This document shows positions 33,733 through 43,335 of a stretch of 61,754 bases of DNA, one piece after another. Position 1 is the stretch's first letter. The number at the start of each line of letters is the position of its first letter. This DNA is from Nostoc sp. KVJ20 (lineage in GTDB: Bacteria; Cyanobacteriota; Cyanobacteriia; Cyanobacteriales; Nostocaceae). Under the pieces are notes generated by a model, which saw only the letters and a program-made list of their open reading frames with translations, had not been told where the DNA came from and did no database searches. Both the position numbers and the translations under genes were made by a program. The DNA lies in the NCBI RefSeq assembly GCF_001712795.1, contig NZ_KV757721.1, positions 1-61,754 on the forward strand, in the 5' to 3' direction.

Positions 33733-35262
33733 TTAGAGTCTGCGCCAGCGGCGGCCATCTTGGTTAATTAACAATTCTGCTTCGGCTGGTTCCCAGGTAC
33801 CGGCTTCGTACTGGGGAATAGTATTTGCGTCGGCGGGTGCATCCCAAACGGAAAGGGCTGGTGTTACTACCTGCCAAGCTGCTTCTACTTCGTCTGCGCG
33901 GGTGAACAATGTTTGATCGCCCATCATACAATCAAGGAATAAGCGATCGTAGGCATCAGATGTTGCTTGGATGCCAAAGGAACCATAACTAAAGTCCATA
34001 TCAACGGAACGGGTGCGGAATTCTGCCCCCGGCATTTTCACATCAAAACGCAGGGAAATACCTTCATTTGGCTGAATCCGCATCGTCAAAATATTGGCGT
34101 TTGTCTGTTGGGCAGCCGATTGGAACATCCGAGATGGAACTTCGCGGAAGTGAATGGCAATCTCACTGACTTTTTTCGGCATCCGCTTTCCGGTACGCAA
34201 GTAGAAAGGAACACCTTTCCAGCGCCAGTTGTCTACCAAAAACTTCATGGCGACGTATGTGGGTGTGGTGGAGTTGGGATCAACACCTGGTTCTACTCGA
34301 TACCCTGGCACTGCTTGACCCTTCATCCAGCCAGCACTATATTGACCACGGACTGCTGACCGCGACAGATTGTGAACATCAGCTAGACGAGTAGCTTGGA
34401 GTACCTTCACTTTTTCTGTGCGGATGCTGTCGGCATCCATTGCGTTGGGTGCTTCCATCGCCGTTAGGCAGTAAAGTTGCATGAGGTGATTTTGCAACAT
34501 ATCCCGTAGTGCGCCGGCGCTTTCATAGTAACCAGCCCGGTCTTCCACTCCCACGGTTTCTGCCACGGTAATTTGCACGTGGTCAACAAATTGACGATTC
34601 CACAACGGCTCAAAAATCGCATTGGCAAAGCGAAACACCAGCAAATTCTGGACTGTTTCTTTACCCAAGTAGTGATCAATCCGGTATACTTGGTTTTCTT
34701 TACAATATTTCTGTACCACTTGGTTAAGACTTTGGGCAGAAGCCAAGTCTCGACCAAAGGGTTTTTCAACTACTAGACGATGTTTGTAGGGATCTTCTAG
34801 CATCCCGGCGCTTCCTAGCTGCTTAATAGCTTCAGGAAAGAATGAGGGGGCAACTGAGAGGTAGAACATGCGATTACCTCGCGTGCCCCGTTTTTCGTCT
34901 AATTCACTCAATAAGTTTTTTAGTTTCTGGTAGCCTTCGGGGTTGTCTATATCCCCAGGACTGTAAAACAGACCTTGAGAGAAGTCTTGCCAGAGTTCCC
35001 CTAAATCGACATCAGGATGCGCCTCTTCCATGCCCTTTTGCATTTGTTCACGGAAGTATTCGTGGCTCCATTCTCGACGTGCCACACCGACAATGGTCGT
35101 TTCTGGGGGAATACGCCGTTCTCGCCGCAATTTGTAAAGCGCTGGCACTAGTTTGCGCCAGGTGAGATCACCAGAAGCGCCAAAAATGACTATAATCTGG
35201 GGTTCAGGCATCCCTTGTTGTTGCAGACCAACGCGCAAGGGATTTTCTAGCAGACTAACCAT
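33733..35262 (-). CDS. zwf: Glucose-6-phosphate 1-dehydrogenase
   Basis: The 509-residue enzyme (EC 1.1.1.49) oxidises glucose 6-phosphate with NADP+ in the oxidative pentose phosphate pathway. The nucleotide-binding motif IFGASGDLTWRKLVPALYKL and the substrate motif RIDHYLGKETVQNL (catalytic His and Lys) are intact, as is PFYLRTGKRMPKK. Several Cys residues, for example in YCKENQ and LYCLTAME, could serve the thioredoxin/OpcA redox control known for cyanobacterial G6PDH. It lies between tal and opcA, all on the minus strand, with a G-rich heptamer array (35293-35340) in the tal-zwf spacer. Confidence 0.97.
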   Translation of the reverse strand: MVSLLENPLRVGLQQQGMPEPQIIVIFGASGDLTWRKLVPALYKLRRERRIPPETTIVGVARREWSHEYFREQMQKGMEEAHPDVDLGELWQDFSQGLFYSPGDIDNPEGYQKLKNLLSELDEKRGTRGNRMFYLSVAPSFFPEAIKQLGSAGMLEDPYKHRLVVEKPFGRDLASAQSLNQVVQKYCKENQVYRIDHYLGKETVQNLLVFRFANAIFEPLWNRQFVDHVQITVAETVGVEDRAGYYESAGALRDMLQNHLMQLYCLTAMEAPNAMDADSIRTEKVKVLQATRLADVHNLSRSAVRGQYSAGWMKGQAVPGYRVEPGVDPNSTTPTYVAMKFLVDNWRWKGVPFYLRTGKRMPKKVSEIAIHFREVPSRMFQSAAQQTNANILTMRIQPNEGISLRFDVKMPGAEFRTRSVDMDFSYGSFGIQATSDAYDRLFLDCMMGDQTLFTRADEVEAAWQVVTPALSVWDAPADANTIPQYEAGTWEPAEAELLINQDGRRWRRL

Positions 35263-35387
35263 AACAATTTTGGATTTTGGATTTGGTACTAGGATTGGGG
35301 AAAGGGGAAGGGGGAAAGGGGAAGGGGGAAAGGGGAAGAATTATACCTTTACCCTTTACCCTTTAACCTTTTCCCCTCTTCTGTTCC

Positions 35388-36533
35388 CTACACTGGTGAC
35401 AATACCTTGATCTTGTCTTCTAAAGAGTTCATCAAGGACTGGAAGGGCTGGATAAACTTGTCAATGCCTTCAACTAACAGTTCATCCATGACGTTATCGA
35501 GATCGATGTTGATGTCGGGATCTTTGAGGTTTTCGATCAGCGTGTAAGCTTTGTCTAAATCTGTTTCTAAGGGATTGCTTACGTTACAATGATCGGCACA
35601 AGCTTTAATGGTCGCTGGTGGAACGGTGTTGACAGTATCAGCGCCAATCAACTCTTCGACATACATCACGTCTCTGTAGTTGGGGTCTTTGGTGCTGGTG
35701 CTAGCCCAAAGTAGCCGCTGTACTTTGGCTCCTTTTGCTGCCAAATCTTGCCAACGCTCACTTCTGATGATTTTCTTGTATTCTTGGTACGCAATCTTAG
35801 CGTTAGCGATCGCTACTTTTCCTTTAACAGCTCTTAGCTTTGCTTCCACGGAAATATCATCAACGCCTTTTTTCAACTTAGCATCAATCTTGCCGTCGAT
35901 GTTGCTATCAATCCGGCTGAGGAAGAAGCTGGCGACTGAAGCAATTCTACTAATGTCCTTACCCTCAGCCACCCGTTTTTCTAAGCCACGAATATAAGCC
36001 AAAGCTGTGTTGATATAGCTTTCTACAGAAAATAGTAACGTAATATTGACATTCATACCATCTGCGATCGCCTGTTCCACTGCTGGCAAACCTGGTTCTG
36101 TACCGGGAATTTTAATCATCAAATTTTCCCGATCAATTTCTTGGAAATAGCGTTGGGCTTCGGCTATTGTGGCTTCAGTATCATGAGCAATGGTTGGCGG
36201 GACTTCGATACTCACATAACCATCTAGTCTATCCGAGGCTTCATAAACAGGGCGTAAAATATCACAGGCGTTACGGATATCTTTAAAAACTAGGGATTCG
36301 TAAATTTTGTATGTCGGTAAGCCAGCCCGGACTCCGGCTTCGATATCGGCATCATAAATAACGTTACCAGCGATCGCTTTTTCAAAGATAGCTGGGTTAG
36401 AGGTAATCCCAGATATACCTTGATTTTCCACCAGGTCTTTGAGTTCGCCTGATTGAATAATGTCACGAGTCAAATTATCCATCCAGATACTTTGACCGTA
36501 TTGCTTAATTTCTAGTAGATGATTGGTAGCCAT
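35388..36533 (-). CDS. tal: Transaldolase
   Basis: The 381-residue transaldolase (EC 2.2.1.2) is of the long cyanobacterial type. The start is the ATG at 36533 (MATNHLLEIKQYGQSIWMDN); the frame extends 33 codons upstream without family similarity. It contains ITSNPAIFEKAI, the Schiff-base Lys region in LMIKIPGTEPGLPA, GMNVNITLLFSVESYINTAL and the segment LLWASTSTKDPNY. It interconverts sedoheptulose 7-phosphate/glyceraldehyde 3-phosphate and fructose 6-phosphate/erythrose 4-phosphate. It is in the fbp-tal-zwf-opcA operon. Confidence 0.95.
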   Translation of the reverse strand: MATNHLLEIKQYGQSIWMDNLTRDIIQSGELKDLVENQGISGITSNPAIFEKAIAGNVIYDADIEAGVRAGLPTYKIYESLVFKDIRNACDILRPVYEASDRLDGYVSIEVPPTIAHDTEATIAEAQRYFQEIDRENLMIKIPGTEPGLPAVEQAIADGMNVNITLLFSVESYINTALAYIRGLEKRVAEGKDISRIASVASFFLSRIDSNIDGKIDAKLKKGVDDISVEAKLRAVKGKVAIANAKIAYQEYKKIIRSERWQDLAAKGAKVQRLLWASTSTKDPNYRDVMYVEELIGADTVNTVPPATIKACADHCNVSNPLETDLDKAYTLIENLKDPDINIDLDNVMDELLVEGIDKFIQPFQSLMNSLEDKIKVLSPV

Positions 36534-37018
36534 AGCTCTAATTTGTTTCACTCCTGTATAGTGATGTCGCCAAGTGAAGTTGGCAAAACCCATCAAATGT
36601 TGATGGTGACTTTTGAATTGTGGCGTTGCCAACCACTTATCGCATCGGCCAGCTGAGATAATCTTTAATACATCTTTAAGAAGTGCTACTCTGCATTCCC
36701 AATCCTAAATCACCATGATTAACTTTTAATTAATGCCATAGGCTAGACGCATCCTTGATACTTTTGTTACCGTCTTTTAGTGCTGTATGGCAAAAATAAC
36801 TATTGAACTATGGAGTTGAAAAATTTCAGAAGTCTAATTTACAAGCTTTTTTCTCCTATCTCTGTCTTTAAAGTGCTGAGTCCTGTACATAGATAGCGGG
36901 GCATTGAGCCAGTGCTAAGTGCTAAGAAAAAATATTAGTCCCTACTCCCTAGTCCCTAGTCCCCAGTCCCCAGTCCCTAGTTCCCAGTCCCCAGTCCCCA
37001 GTCCCTTGCTTTCTACAA
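36534..37018. other. fbp-tal spacer with STRR array
   Basis: This long within-operon gap has CCCCAGT/CCCTAGT heptamers at about 36942-37012. The remaining part is AT-rich without an ORF. In related cyanobacteria extra promoters have been described in this operon, and the size of this gap would allow one; no specific site is assigned. Confidence 0.6.
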
Positions 37019-38068
37019 CTAGTGTCCGTTTTGAATAAAAGACTCCACCTTTGCGACATCCTCTTTGCTACCAATAATTAAAGGCGTGCGCTGATGCAGT
37101 TTTTTTGGCACCACATCCAAGATATTTACCAGTCCTGTAGTAGCACGGCCGCCTGCTTGCTCAATCAAAAAGGCGAGAGGAGCGGTTTCATACAGCAAGC
37201 GCAATTTACCTTCTGGGTTTTGAATTGTCCCTGGGTAGAGAAATACACCGCCTTGAACCAAAATTCTATGGATATCGCTGACCATTGCGCCGCTATAACG
37301 AGCGCTGTAGCCTTCTGTACGATGAACGTAGCGGATGTATTCTCGAATCGATTCTTCCCACTGCCAGAAGTTACCTTCGTTCACACTATACACAGAACCG
37401 TGGTTAGGAATCTTAATATTCTCTTCTGTGAGAATAAACTCTCCTAAGCTGGGATCGAGGACAAAGGAATGAACGCCCTTACCTATAGTATAAACCAGCA
37501 TTGTGCAGGGGCCATACAGGATGTATCCGGCAGCAAGCTGCTTACGTCCGTTGGTGAGGAGGTCAGTTGCTTTACCATCGCTATCATTTCCTTCTTGTTG
37601 GCGAATAGCGAAAATGGAACCTAAGCTGAGATTGTTATCAGTGTTAGATGAGCCATCAATTGGGTCATACAGCAGGGTATAGCGGCCAATGGGGCAATTT
37701 TCCGGGATGTAGTAGGGATTTTCCATTTCCTCAGAAGCGAGGCGACAGACTAAGCCGCTTTGCTTAAACACTGAGATAAATACATCATTAGCGTAGACAT
37801 CCATCTTTTTGACGGATTCGCCTTGGACATTAACTTCTCCAGTAAATCCAAGAACGCCTTCCATTAAACCAGCGCGACTCATGCGCCGAGCAACCAGTTT
37901 GCCGGCCAAGGCGATGCGATTCATCAGCGCACTTAAATCTTGTGCATCTGGCGAAAAACTCTGAAGTTGTTGGAGAACGTGACGGGATAAGGTTGTACAA
38001 TCACGATCTAAGGCTCTGTCTGTAGCATCGTAAGTAGATAAGTCCAAAGATTCTGGCGCTTTTGTCAT
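37019..38068 (-). CDS. fbp: Fructose-1,6-bisphosphatase, class I
   Basis: The 349-residue enzyme (EC 3.1.3.11) starts at the ATG at 38068, which has a GGAGAA ribosome site upstream; the upstream GTG would add seven unsupported residues. The metal-binding motif LLYDPIDGSSN, the segment RYSGAMVSDIHRILVQGGVFLYP and LAFLIEQAGGRATTG are typical. As the first gene of the operon it feeds fructose 6-phosphate into the oxidative pentose phosphate cycle. The leader has a perfect 7-bp palindrome AGCAACT-TAT-AGTTGCT at 38119-38135. Confidence 0.96.
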   Translation of the reverse strand: MTKAPESLDLSTYDATDRALDRDCTTLSRHVLQQLQSFSPDAQDLSALMNRIALAGKLVARRMSRAGLMEGVLGFTGEVNVQGESVKKMDVYANDVFISVFKQSGLVCRLASEEMENPYYIPENCPIGRYTLLYDPIDGSSNTDNNLSLGSIFAIRQQEGNDSDGKATDLLTNGRKQLAAGYILYGPCTMLVYTIGKGVHSFVLDPSLGEFILTEENIKIPNHGSVYSVNEGNFWQWEESIREYIRYVHRTEGYSARYSGAMVSDIHRILVQGGVFLYPGTIQNPEGKLRLLYETAPLAFLIEQAGGRATTGLVNILDVVPKKLHQRTPLIIGSKEDVAKVESFIQNGH

Positions 38069-38323
38069 TTTTATGTTCTCCGCAGCCACTAGCTGTTAGT
38101 TGGGTTTTAGTCATCTATAGCAACTTATAGTTGCTGCTTCTATCTTAGAAAGGTAATTTGATAACTTAGATGCGGCTTTAGATAAACTAAAGAAATGAAT
38201 CTTTATTTTTAGAGAGCAATTCTCTTAAAACGTTACTCATCTTTAGAAAGTTCAACCCACGACTTTGCTCATCAGGATTTCTCCTCTTTAGCCAAGACGA
38301 GGTTTTTCTATGAATCCCTACTT

Positions 38324-39418
38324 TTAGTTTTCGCCAGCTATCGGTAGACGGATAGTGAATGTACTACCCTGCCCTGGTTCAGATATGACATCGATTGTGC
38401 CTTGATGTGCTTCGATAATGTAGCGAGATAGATATAGCCCCAAACCACTACCAGAACGTTGGTGTTTTCCTTGACGAAATCGCTCGAATAATCTTTCTTG
38501 GTCTGGTTTAGAAATTCCTGGCCCCGTATCTTGGATATCAATAGTCACATCTGCCGGAGTGAGGTAGCAGTGAATATCTACAGAGCCTTTGTCTGTAAAT
38601 TTGATAGCATTGCCGATGATGTTTGTCAATACTCGTCGCAGTTCTACGCGATCGCCCATGATGGTGATTGCAGTTTCATCTCGATCAATATTTACAGCTA
38701 ATCCTTTTTCTTCAGCTAAGGGAGTTAATTCTAGGGAAACTTCACTAACTAATTCCTGAATATTGCAGGGAGAAATTTTTAAGGTTTTACAGCCCGCTTC
38801 ATGACGATAAACTTCTAGCAAAGTATTTACCATTTCCAGCAGGTCTTGATTGCTGCCAATCATGGTATCAATTATTTCTTGCAACTGTGGCGAAACTTCG
38901 CAAAATCTGCCTTCTAGCAATAATTTTAATACGCGGTTGGAGGCTACCAGTGGTATACGTAAATCGTGAGTAAAACGCGAGACAAAATCTGCCCGGAGAT
39001 TAGCCATCTGATCTCGTTCATCGATACTATGCTTGAGGCGCAGGAGCGATCGCACCCGTGCATGTAGTTCATCAGGATCGAATGGTTTACGAATAAAGTC
39101 ATCTGCACCAGCATCGAGTCCTTCCACAACGCTAGACTGATAGTGAGCCGTGAGCAGCAGAATGGGGATAAATGGCAACGCCTGATTTTGCCGGACGCGG
39201 CGAGTAAATTCATAGCCATCGATCTCCGGCATCATCACATCTAAGAGAATTATGTCTGGGAGTAACTCCTCAACCATAGCCAGAGCAACTTTGCTATCTT
39301 CCACCAAGCTAATTTCATAGTCCTCATCTTCTAGGACTGCTTCTAACACCAGTAGATTGTCAAAAACATCATCGACAATGAGAATTTTATCTTTTTTGAC
39401 AGTTTTAGTTAAAGACAT
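38324..39418 (-). CDS. REC-histidine kinase hybrid (response regulator at N-terminus)
   Basis: The 364-residue soluble protein starts at the ATG at 39418 (MSLTKTVKKDKILIVDDVFD). The receiver domain has the acidic pair in IVDDVFDNL, the phosphoacceptor Asp in IILLDVMMPEIDG and Lys in FIRKPFDPDELHARV. A HisKA domain with the phosphoacceptor His in FVSRFTHDLRIPLVAS follows, then HATPase_c with LTNIIGNAIKFTD, IQDTGPGIS and GSGLGLYLSRYI. Such REC-HK proteins act mid-way in phosphorelays. It is divergent from the LuxR-type regulator at 40069, a plausible partner. Confidence 0.9.
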   Translation of the reverse strand: MSLTKTVKKDKILIVDDVFDNLLVLEAVLEDEDYEISLVEDSKVALAMVEELLPDIILLDVMMPEIDGYEFTRRVRQNQALPFIPILLLTAHYQSSVVEGLDAGADDFIRKPFDPDELHARVRSLLRLKHSIDERDQMANLRADFVSRFTHDLRIPLVASNRVLKLLLEGRFCEVSPQLQEIIDTMIGSNQDLLEMVNTLLEVYRHEAGCKTLKISPCNIQELVSEVSLELTPLAEEKGLAVNIDRDETAITIMGDRVELRRVLTNIIGNAIKFTDKGSVDIHCYLTPADVTIDIQDTGPGISKPDQERLFERFRQGKHQRSGSGLGLYLSRYIIEAHQGTIDVISEPGQGSTFTIRLPIAGEN

Positions 39419-39457
39419 GGCTAAATAAAAAAAGAAGTGCTTGGCTATCGCTAGCAA

Positions 39458-40068
39458 ATCTAGTAATAGCTTACTTCACCAGCGCTGACACGATTAAGGA
39501 TTCACATTTTCCTTTAAAATTTTCCGAGTCTAATCTCTTTTTAAGTAACTACACGCACATAATATTGCAATATGCAGCACATGGTAATGTCGATTACCTT
39601 TTGAGACATCGACCTCTGCGTGGGTGGAGAAATTCCTCCAAGTAAGTCAAGTCATGGAAAGAGAAAACCCAAGAAAGAAGTAATTCTTGGAATCCTATTG
39701 GGTATCTTCCGTGGGAGGATGTCAGGGGATAAGGTTATGGGGTTAATTACATGAGGTATATCATAGTCTCCTCCTCTTGCTAAGGTGCAGGGGTTGGGGT
39801 TGGGGTAGAACCCGGATTTCTCACTCATAGTGTGGGAGGTGTGGGAGGTTTTGCTTTTTTCTATCTCCCCACACTCCTTGGATTTCTCACTTGCGAGAAA
39901 TCCAGGTTTGTACCTCACTCAAGCAAGAACTGCCATATTTATGCCCAATGGTAGATGAAGTTCAGGGAACAATACCAAAGGGATTGCTTTTTGTATAAGA
40001 TACCGAATAGAAGAACGAGATTATTTTAATCTGTACTTTGAGATAAATAACAGTAAAGTTAAGCAACT
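39458..40068. other. Divergent intergenic region with REP-like repeat
   Basis: The repeat at about 39818-39905 has GTGTGGGAG runs and the palindrome GGATTTCTCACTTGCGAGAA, the same family as 28720-28836. Promoters for both divergent signalling genes must lie here. The minus-strand frame at 39652-39918 is repeat-derived. Confidence 0.6.
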
Positions 40069-40788
40069 ATGAGTGAAATCAAGATCCTTGTGATTGAAGA
40101 TCACAACCTGACAAGAATCGGTTTACGGTCTGCCTTACAAACCCAGCCAGAGTTTAATATTGTTGGTGAAGCAGCCAATGCAACTGATGGCATCAAGCTT
40201 CTGAAAAGTCTCAAGCCAGATGTTGCTACTATTGACATTGGTTTGCCTGATATGGATGGTATTGAGCTAACACGCACATTTAGGCAATATCAAGCAGAAA
40301 ATGAAGACTATACAACAAAGCTGCTCATTTTAACGATGCAGAATAGTGAACAGGCAGTTTTAGCAGCGTTTGCAGCAGGTGCAGATTCTTATTGCATGAA
40401 GGATATCGAAACTGAGAAACTAGTAGAAGCTGTGCAAACTACATACTCAGGTAGCTCATGGATTGATCCAGCGATCGCAGACCTTGTACTACAACAAATA
40501 CGTCAAGATTTCCCCGATGGCAGCAGAGGCGCATCTGGAAAAAGAGTCTTGATTGAAGGTATTGACCCAGATACAGAGAAAAGTATAGTCAGCTATCCTT
40601 TAACTCACAGAGAGATGGATGTTTTAGAGTTGATTGTCGCCGGCTGTGACAATGCAGAAATTGCGAAAAGGCTCTATTTAACAGTCGGTACTGTCAAAAC
40701 TCATGTTCGAGGTATTCTCAATAAACTCTGTGTTGCTGACCGGACACAGGCTGCCGTCCGTGCTTTGCGGGCTGGATTAGTCCCGTGA
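40069..40788 (+). CDS. LuxR/NarL-family response regulator
   Basis: The protein has 239 residues. The receiver domain has IEDHNLTRIGLR, the phosphoacceptor Asp in VATIDIGLPDMDG, Thr in LILTMQ and Lys in YCMKDIE. An unusual linker of about 40 residues (FPDGSRGASGKRVLIEGIDP) separates it from the LuxR helix-turn-helix (LTHREMDVLELIVAGCDNAEIAKRLYLTVGTVKTHVRGIL). It is an output regulator; the divergent REC-kinase is the candidate input. Confidence 0.9.
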   Translation: MSEIKILVIEDHNLTRIGLRSALQTQPEFNIVGEAANATDGIKLLKSLKPDVATIDIGLPDMDGIELTRTFRQYQAENEDYTTKLLILTMQNSEQAVLAAFAAGADSYCMKDIETEKLVEAVQTTYSGSSWIDPAIADLVLQQIRQDFPDGSRGASGKRVLIEGIDPDTEKSIVSYPLTHREMDVLELIVAGCDNAEIAKRLYLTVGTVKTHVRGILNKLCVADRTQAAVRALRAGLVP

Positions 40789-41080
40789 GCAATTCAGAAG
40801 GCAGGAGGCAGAAGGCAGGAGGCAGGAGGGAACTCACGTTTAAAAAGGTGGGATTGAAGTAAGTACGCCAAGTTTTCTCGTGCTACGCATCTCGACACAT
40901 TTTTTTATACTAGTGGGCTGCTAGACCCACAACTAAAGTTTTTATTAATGCTTCTTTCCTTCTGCCCTCTGCCTTTCTTTCTAAATAGCCATCATGAACT
41001 GCGTACACAAGACTAGATTATAATCTTTCTTCCCCAGTCCCCAGTCGCCATTTTCAAGTCAATTGTCTTTGAGTCAAAGC
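40789..41080. repeat. STRR (GGCAGGA) and short hairpin downstream of the regulator gene
   Basis: GGCAGGA/GGCAGAA heptamers lie at about 40800-40828. A GTGGG...CCCAC hairpin at 40913-40930 could end the regulator transcript. No gene is present. Confidence 0.6.
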
Positions 41081-41126
41081 GGTTAACTGGGATAAAGACT
41101 TATGGTTAACTGGGATAAAGACTTAT
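41081..41126 (+). repeat. Perfect 23-bp tandem duplication upstream of ndhD
   Basis: The unit from 41081-41103, beginning GGTTAACTGGGATAAAGACT, is repeated exactly at 41104-41126, ending 64 nt before the ndhD start. It may duplicate a promoter element. Confidence 0.9.
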
Positions 41127-41190
41127 GAAGAAATTGTTACAAAGTTTAGTACAATGACATCATCCCAAATAAGTATTTTTTCTCATATAC

Positions 41191-42879
41191 ATGATAGCGG
41201 ATCAATTTCCCTGGCTTACCGCAATTGTCTTGCTGCCACTCATTGCTTCCCTGCTCATCCCTGTGCTGCCTGATAAAGATGGTAAGCGCGTTCGATGGTA
41301 TGCATTGGGTGTAGGGATTGCAGACTTTGCCTTAATGTGCTACGCCTTTTGGAAACATTATGATGCTAGCAGTGCTAGTTTTCAACTTGTAGAAAGTTAT
41401 GCCTGGATGCCTCAGTTGGGTCTTAACTGGGCGGTATCAGTCGATGGACTATCAGTACCACTTGTGCTGCTAGCAGGATTTGTCACCACACTCTCGATGT
41501 TTTCGGCTTGGCAAGTTGATCACCGCCCTCGCCTCTTCTATTTTTTGATGCTGGTGCTGTATTCTGCACAAGTAGGGGTATTCGTTGCCAAAGACTTGCT
41601 GCTATTTTTCATTATGTGGGAAGTAGAGCTAATCCCCGTCTACCTACTAGTCTGCATTTGGGGTGGGCAAAGGCGGCGTTATGCGGCTATGAAATTTTTG
41701 TTGTATACCGCAGCAGCTTCTATATTTATTTTAGTGGCAGCCTTGGCAATGGGTTTATACGGCGGTGGTGATATGACATTTGACATCACCGCCCTCGCCA
41801 AGAAGGAATATCCCCTTGGACTACAACTGCTACTTTATGCAGGGTTACTGGTTGCATTTGGTGTCAAACTTGCTGTTTTCCCGATGCACACCTGGTTACC
41901 TGATGCCCACGGCGAAGCATCATCTCCTGTATCAATGATTTTGGCTGGTGTGTTACTGAAGATGGGTGGATATGGACTAATTCGCCTGAATCTTGAGTTG
42001 CTTCCCGATGCCCACATTTACTTTGCGCCGGTTCTAGCTATTCTGGGTGTTGTCAACATTATCTATGGTGCATTGAACTCCTTTGCTCAGACCAATATGA
42101 AGCGGCGTTTGGCTTATTCGTCGATTTCTCACATGGGGTTTGTACTGCTTGGGATTGCCTCATTCACTGATTTAGGAATCAACGGCGCGATGTTGCAGAT
42201 GATTTCGCATGGTTTGATTGCATCAGTGCTGTTTTTCTTAGCGGGCGTTACTTACGATCGCACCCACACAATGGTAATGAAAGATATGGGCGGTATTGGT
42301 CAAGCCATGCCCAAAGTCTTTGCCCTGTTTACAATCTCCGCGATGGCATCCCTAGCGCTTCCCGGTATGAGCGGCTTTGCTGGCGAACTCTCGGTATTCG
42401 TTGGGATGACAAGCAGTGACGTTTACAGTTCAACTTTCTGCACCGTCACAGTTTTTCTCGCCGCAGTTGGAGTTATTCTCACACCGATTTATCTACTTTC
42501 CATGCTGCGAGAAGTGTTTTATGGGAAAGGTGCAGCACTCATCTGCGACATTAATAACGCCAGCTTGGAAAATCAAGAAGATGACGGAACAGTTTGTTTT
42601 GGTACAGACTGTTTCGTGCCAGAAGATGCAGTCTACGAGGATGCTAGACCCCGTGAGGTGTTTATCGCTGCCTGTTTTCTGCTGATGATTGTTGGCATTG
42701 GTTTCTATCCCAAAATGGCGATGCAGATGTACGACGTGAAGACTGTCGCAGTCAATGCTAATCTTCGCCAGTCTTATGCCATAGTCTCGCAAACAAATCC
42801 CCAGATTTATGCTAAGAGATTCTTGGCTCCGCAAATTTCCGAGGTTGAAGTAGCACCCGTTTTGGGAACTTTGAAGTAA
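41191..42879 (+). CDS. ndhD: NAD(P)H-quinone oxidoreductase subunit D (NDH-1 chain 4)
   Basis: The 562-residue membrane protein has about fourteen hydrophobic segments and belongs to the proton-pumping antiporter-like subunits of NDH-1 in the thylakoid membrane. Key residues are visible: Glu in IMWEVELIPVYLL, Lys in AFGVKLAVFPMHTWLPDAHGEA, KRRLAYSSISHMGFV and GMSGFAGELSVF. It serves respiratory and cyclic electron flow around photosystem I. It resembles the NdhD1/D2 type more than the CO2-uptake D3/D4 forms, which are usually next to ndhF3/cupA (not here). A perfect stem ATTGATAGCC / GGCTATCAAT at 42946-42979 may end the transcript. Confidence 0.94.
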   Translation: MIADQFPWLTAIVLLPLIASLLIPVLPDKDGKRVRWYALGVGIADFALMCYAFWKHYDASSASFQLVESYAWMPQLGLNWAVSVDGLSVPLVLLAGFVTTLSMFSAWQVDHRPRLFYFLMLVLYSAQVGVFVAKDLLLFFIMWEVELIPVYLLVCIWGGQRRRYAAMKFLLYTAAASIFILVAALAMGLYGGGDMTFDITALAKKEYPLGLQLLLYAGLLVAFGVKLAVFPMHTWLPDAHGEASSPVSMILAGVLLKMGGYGLIRLNLELLPDAHIYFAPVLAILGVVNIIYGALNSFAQTNMKRRLAYSSISHMGFVLLGIASFTDLGINGAMLQMISHGLIASVLFFLAGVTYDRTHTMVMKDMGGIGQAMPKVFALFTISAMASLALPGMSGFAGELSVFVGMTSSDVYSSTFCTVTVFLAAVGVILTPIYLLSMLREVFYGKGAALICDINNASLENQEDDGTVCFGTDCFVPEDAVYEDARPREVFIAACFLLMIVGIGFYPKMAMQMYDVKTVAVNANLRQSYAIVSQTNPQIYAKRFLAPQISEVEVAPVLGTLK

Positions 42880-42945
42880 GTTTTTTGACCAAAAGACTTG
42901 TCGAAAAGAGCTATCTCTAGATATCTTTCTGAAGAATAACAAAGT

Positions 42946-42979
42946 ATTGATAGCCGCTCAGTATGAGTAGGCTATCAAT
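42946..42979 (+). terminator. Hairpin downstream of ndhD
   Basis: ATTGATAGCC (42946-42955) and GGCTATCAAT (42970-42979) make a perfect 10-bp stem with a 14-nt loop, followed by TTCAAAT. The T-run is weak. Confidence 0.5.
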
Positions 42980-43129
42980 TTCAAATAATTCTCAAATAGT
43001 TAATATAAATAATCAATATATAGCCTAATATTAACACTATTTTTCAATCATTACGTAAAAAATAGTGTTAATAAAACGTCAATACTCAGATGAGTATGCA
43101 AACTACCACAACAGATAATTAGATCGCTA

Positions 43130-43278
43130 ATACCAATTTTGTATGAAGCTGCATAGAATTAGATCCCCCCTAGCCCCCCTTAAAAAGAGGGGAACTGGAA
43201 AAACATCTATCAAAGTCCCCCTTTTTAAGGGGGATTTAGGGGGATCGAGATATGTGCAACTTCACATTAAATTGGTAT
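43130..43278. repeat. MITE family B-like element carrying GATCCCCC hairpin arms
   Basis: The 149-bp imperfect palindrome has ends ATACCAATTT and AAATTGGTAT, flanked by TAA on both sides. The arms continue as TGAAGCTGCATA...GATCCCCC and their partial complement. It has the same ends as 8191-8293 but an unrelated interior. It lies just upstream of thrB. Confidence 0.8.
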
Positions 43279-43335
43279 AAGAAACAAATCAACCCTTTAC
43301 ATGGGATGCTAGTTGATGATTAGTGAGTTTTACCA

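Noticed and set aside
39652..39918. Minus-strand 88-residue ORF
   Set aside because: It is translated from the REP-like repeat; the same KPGFL..EKSKECGE peptide appears from the repeat at 28772-28860.
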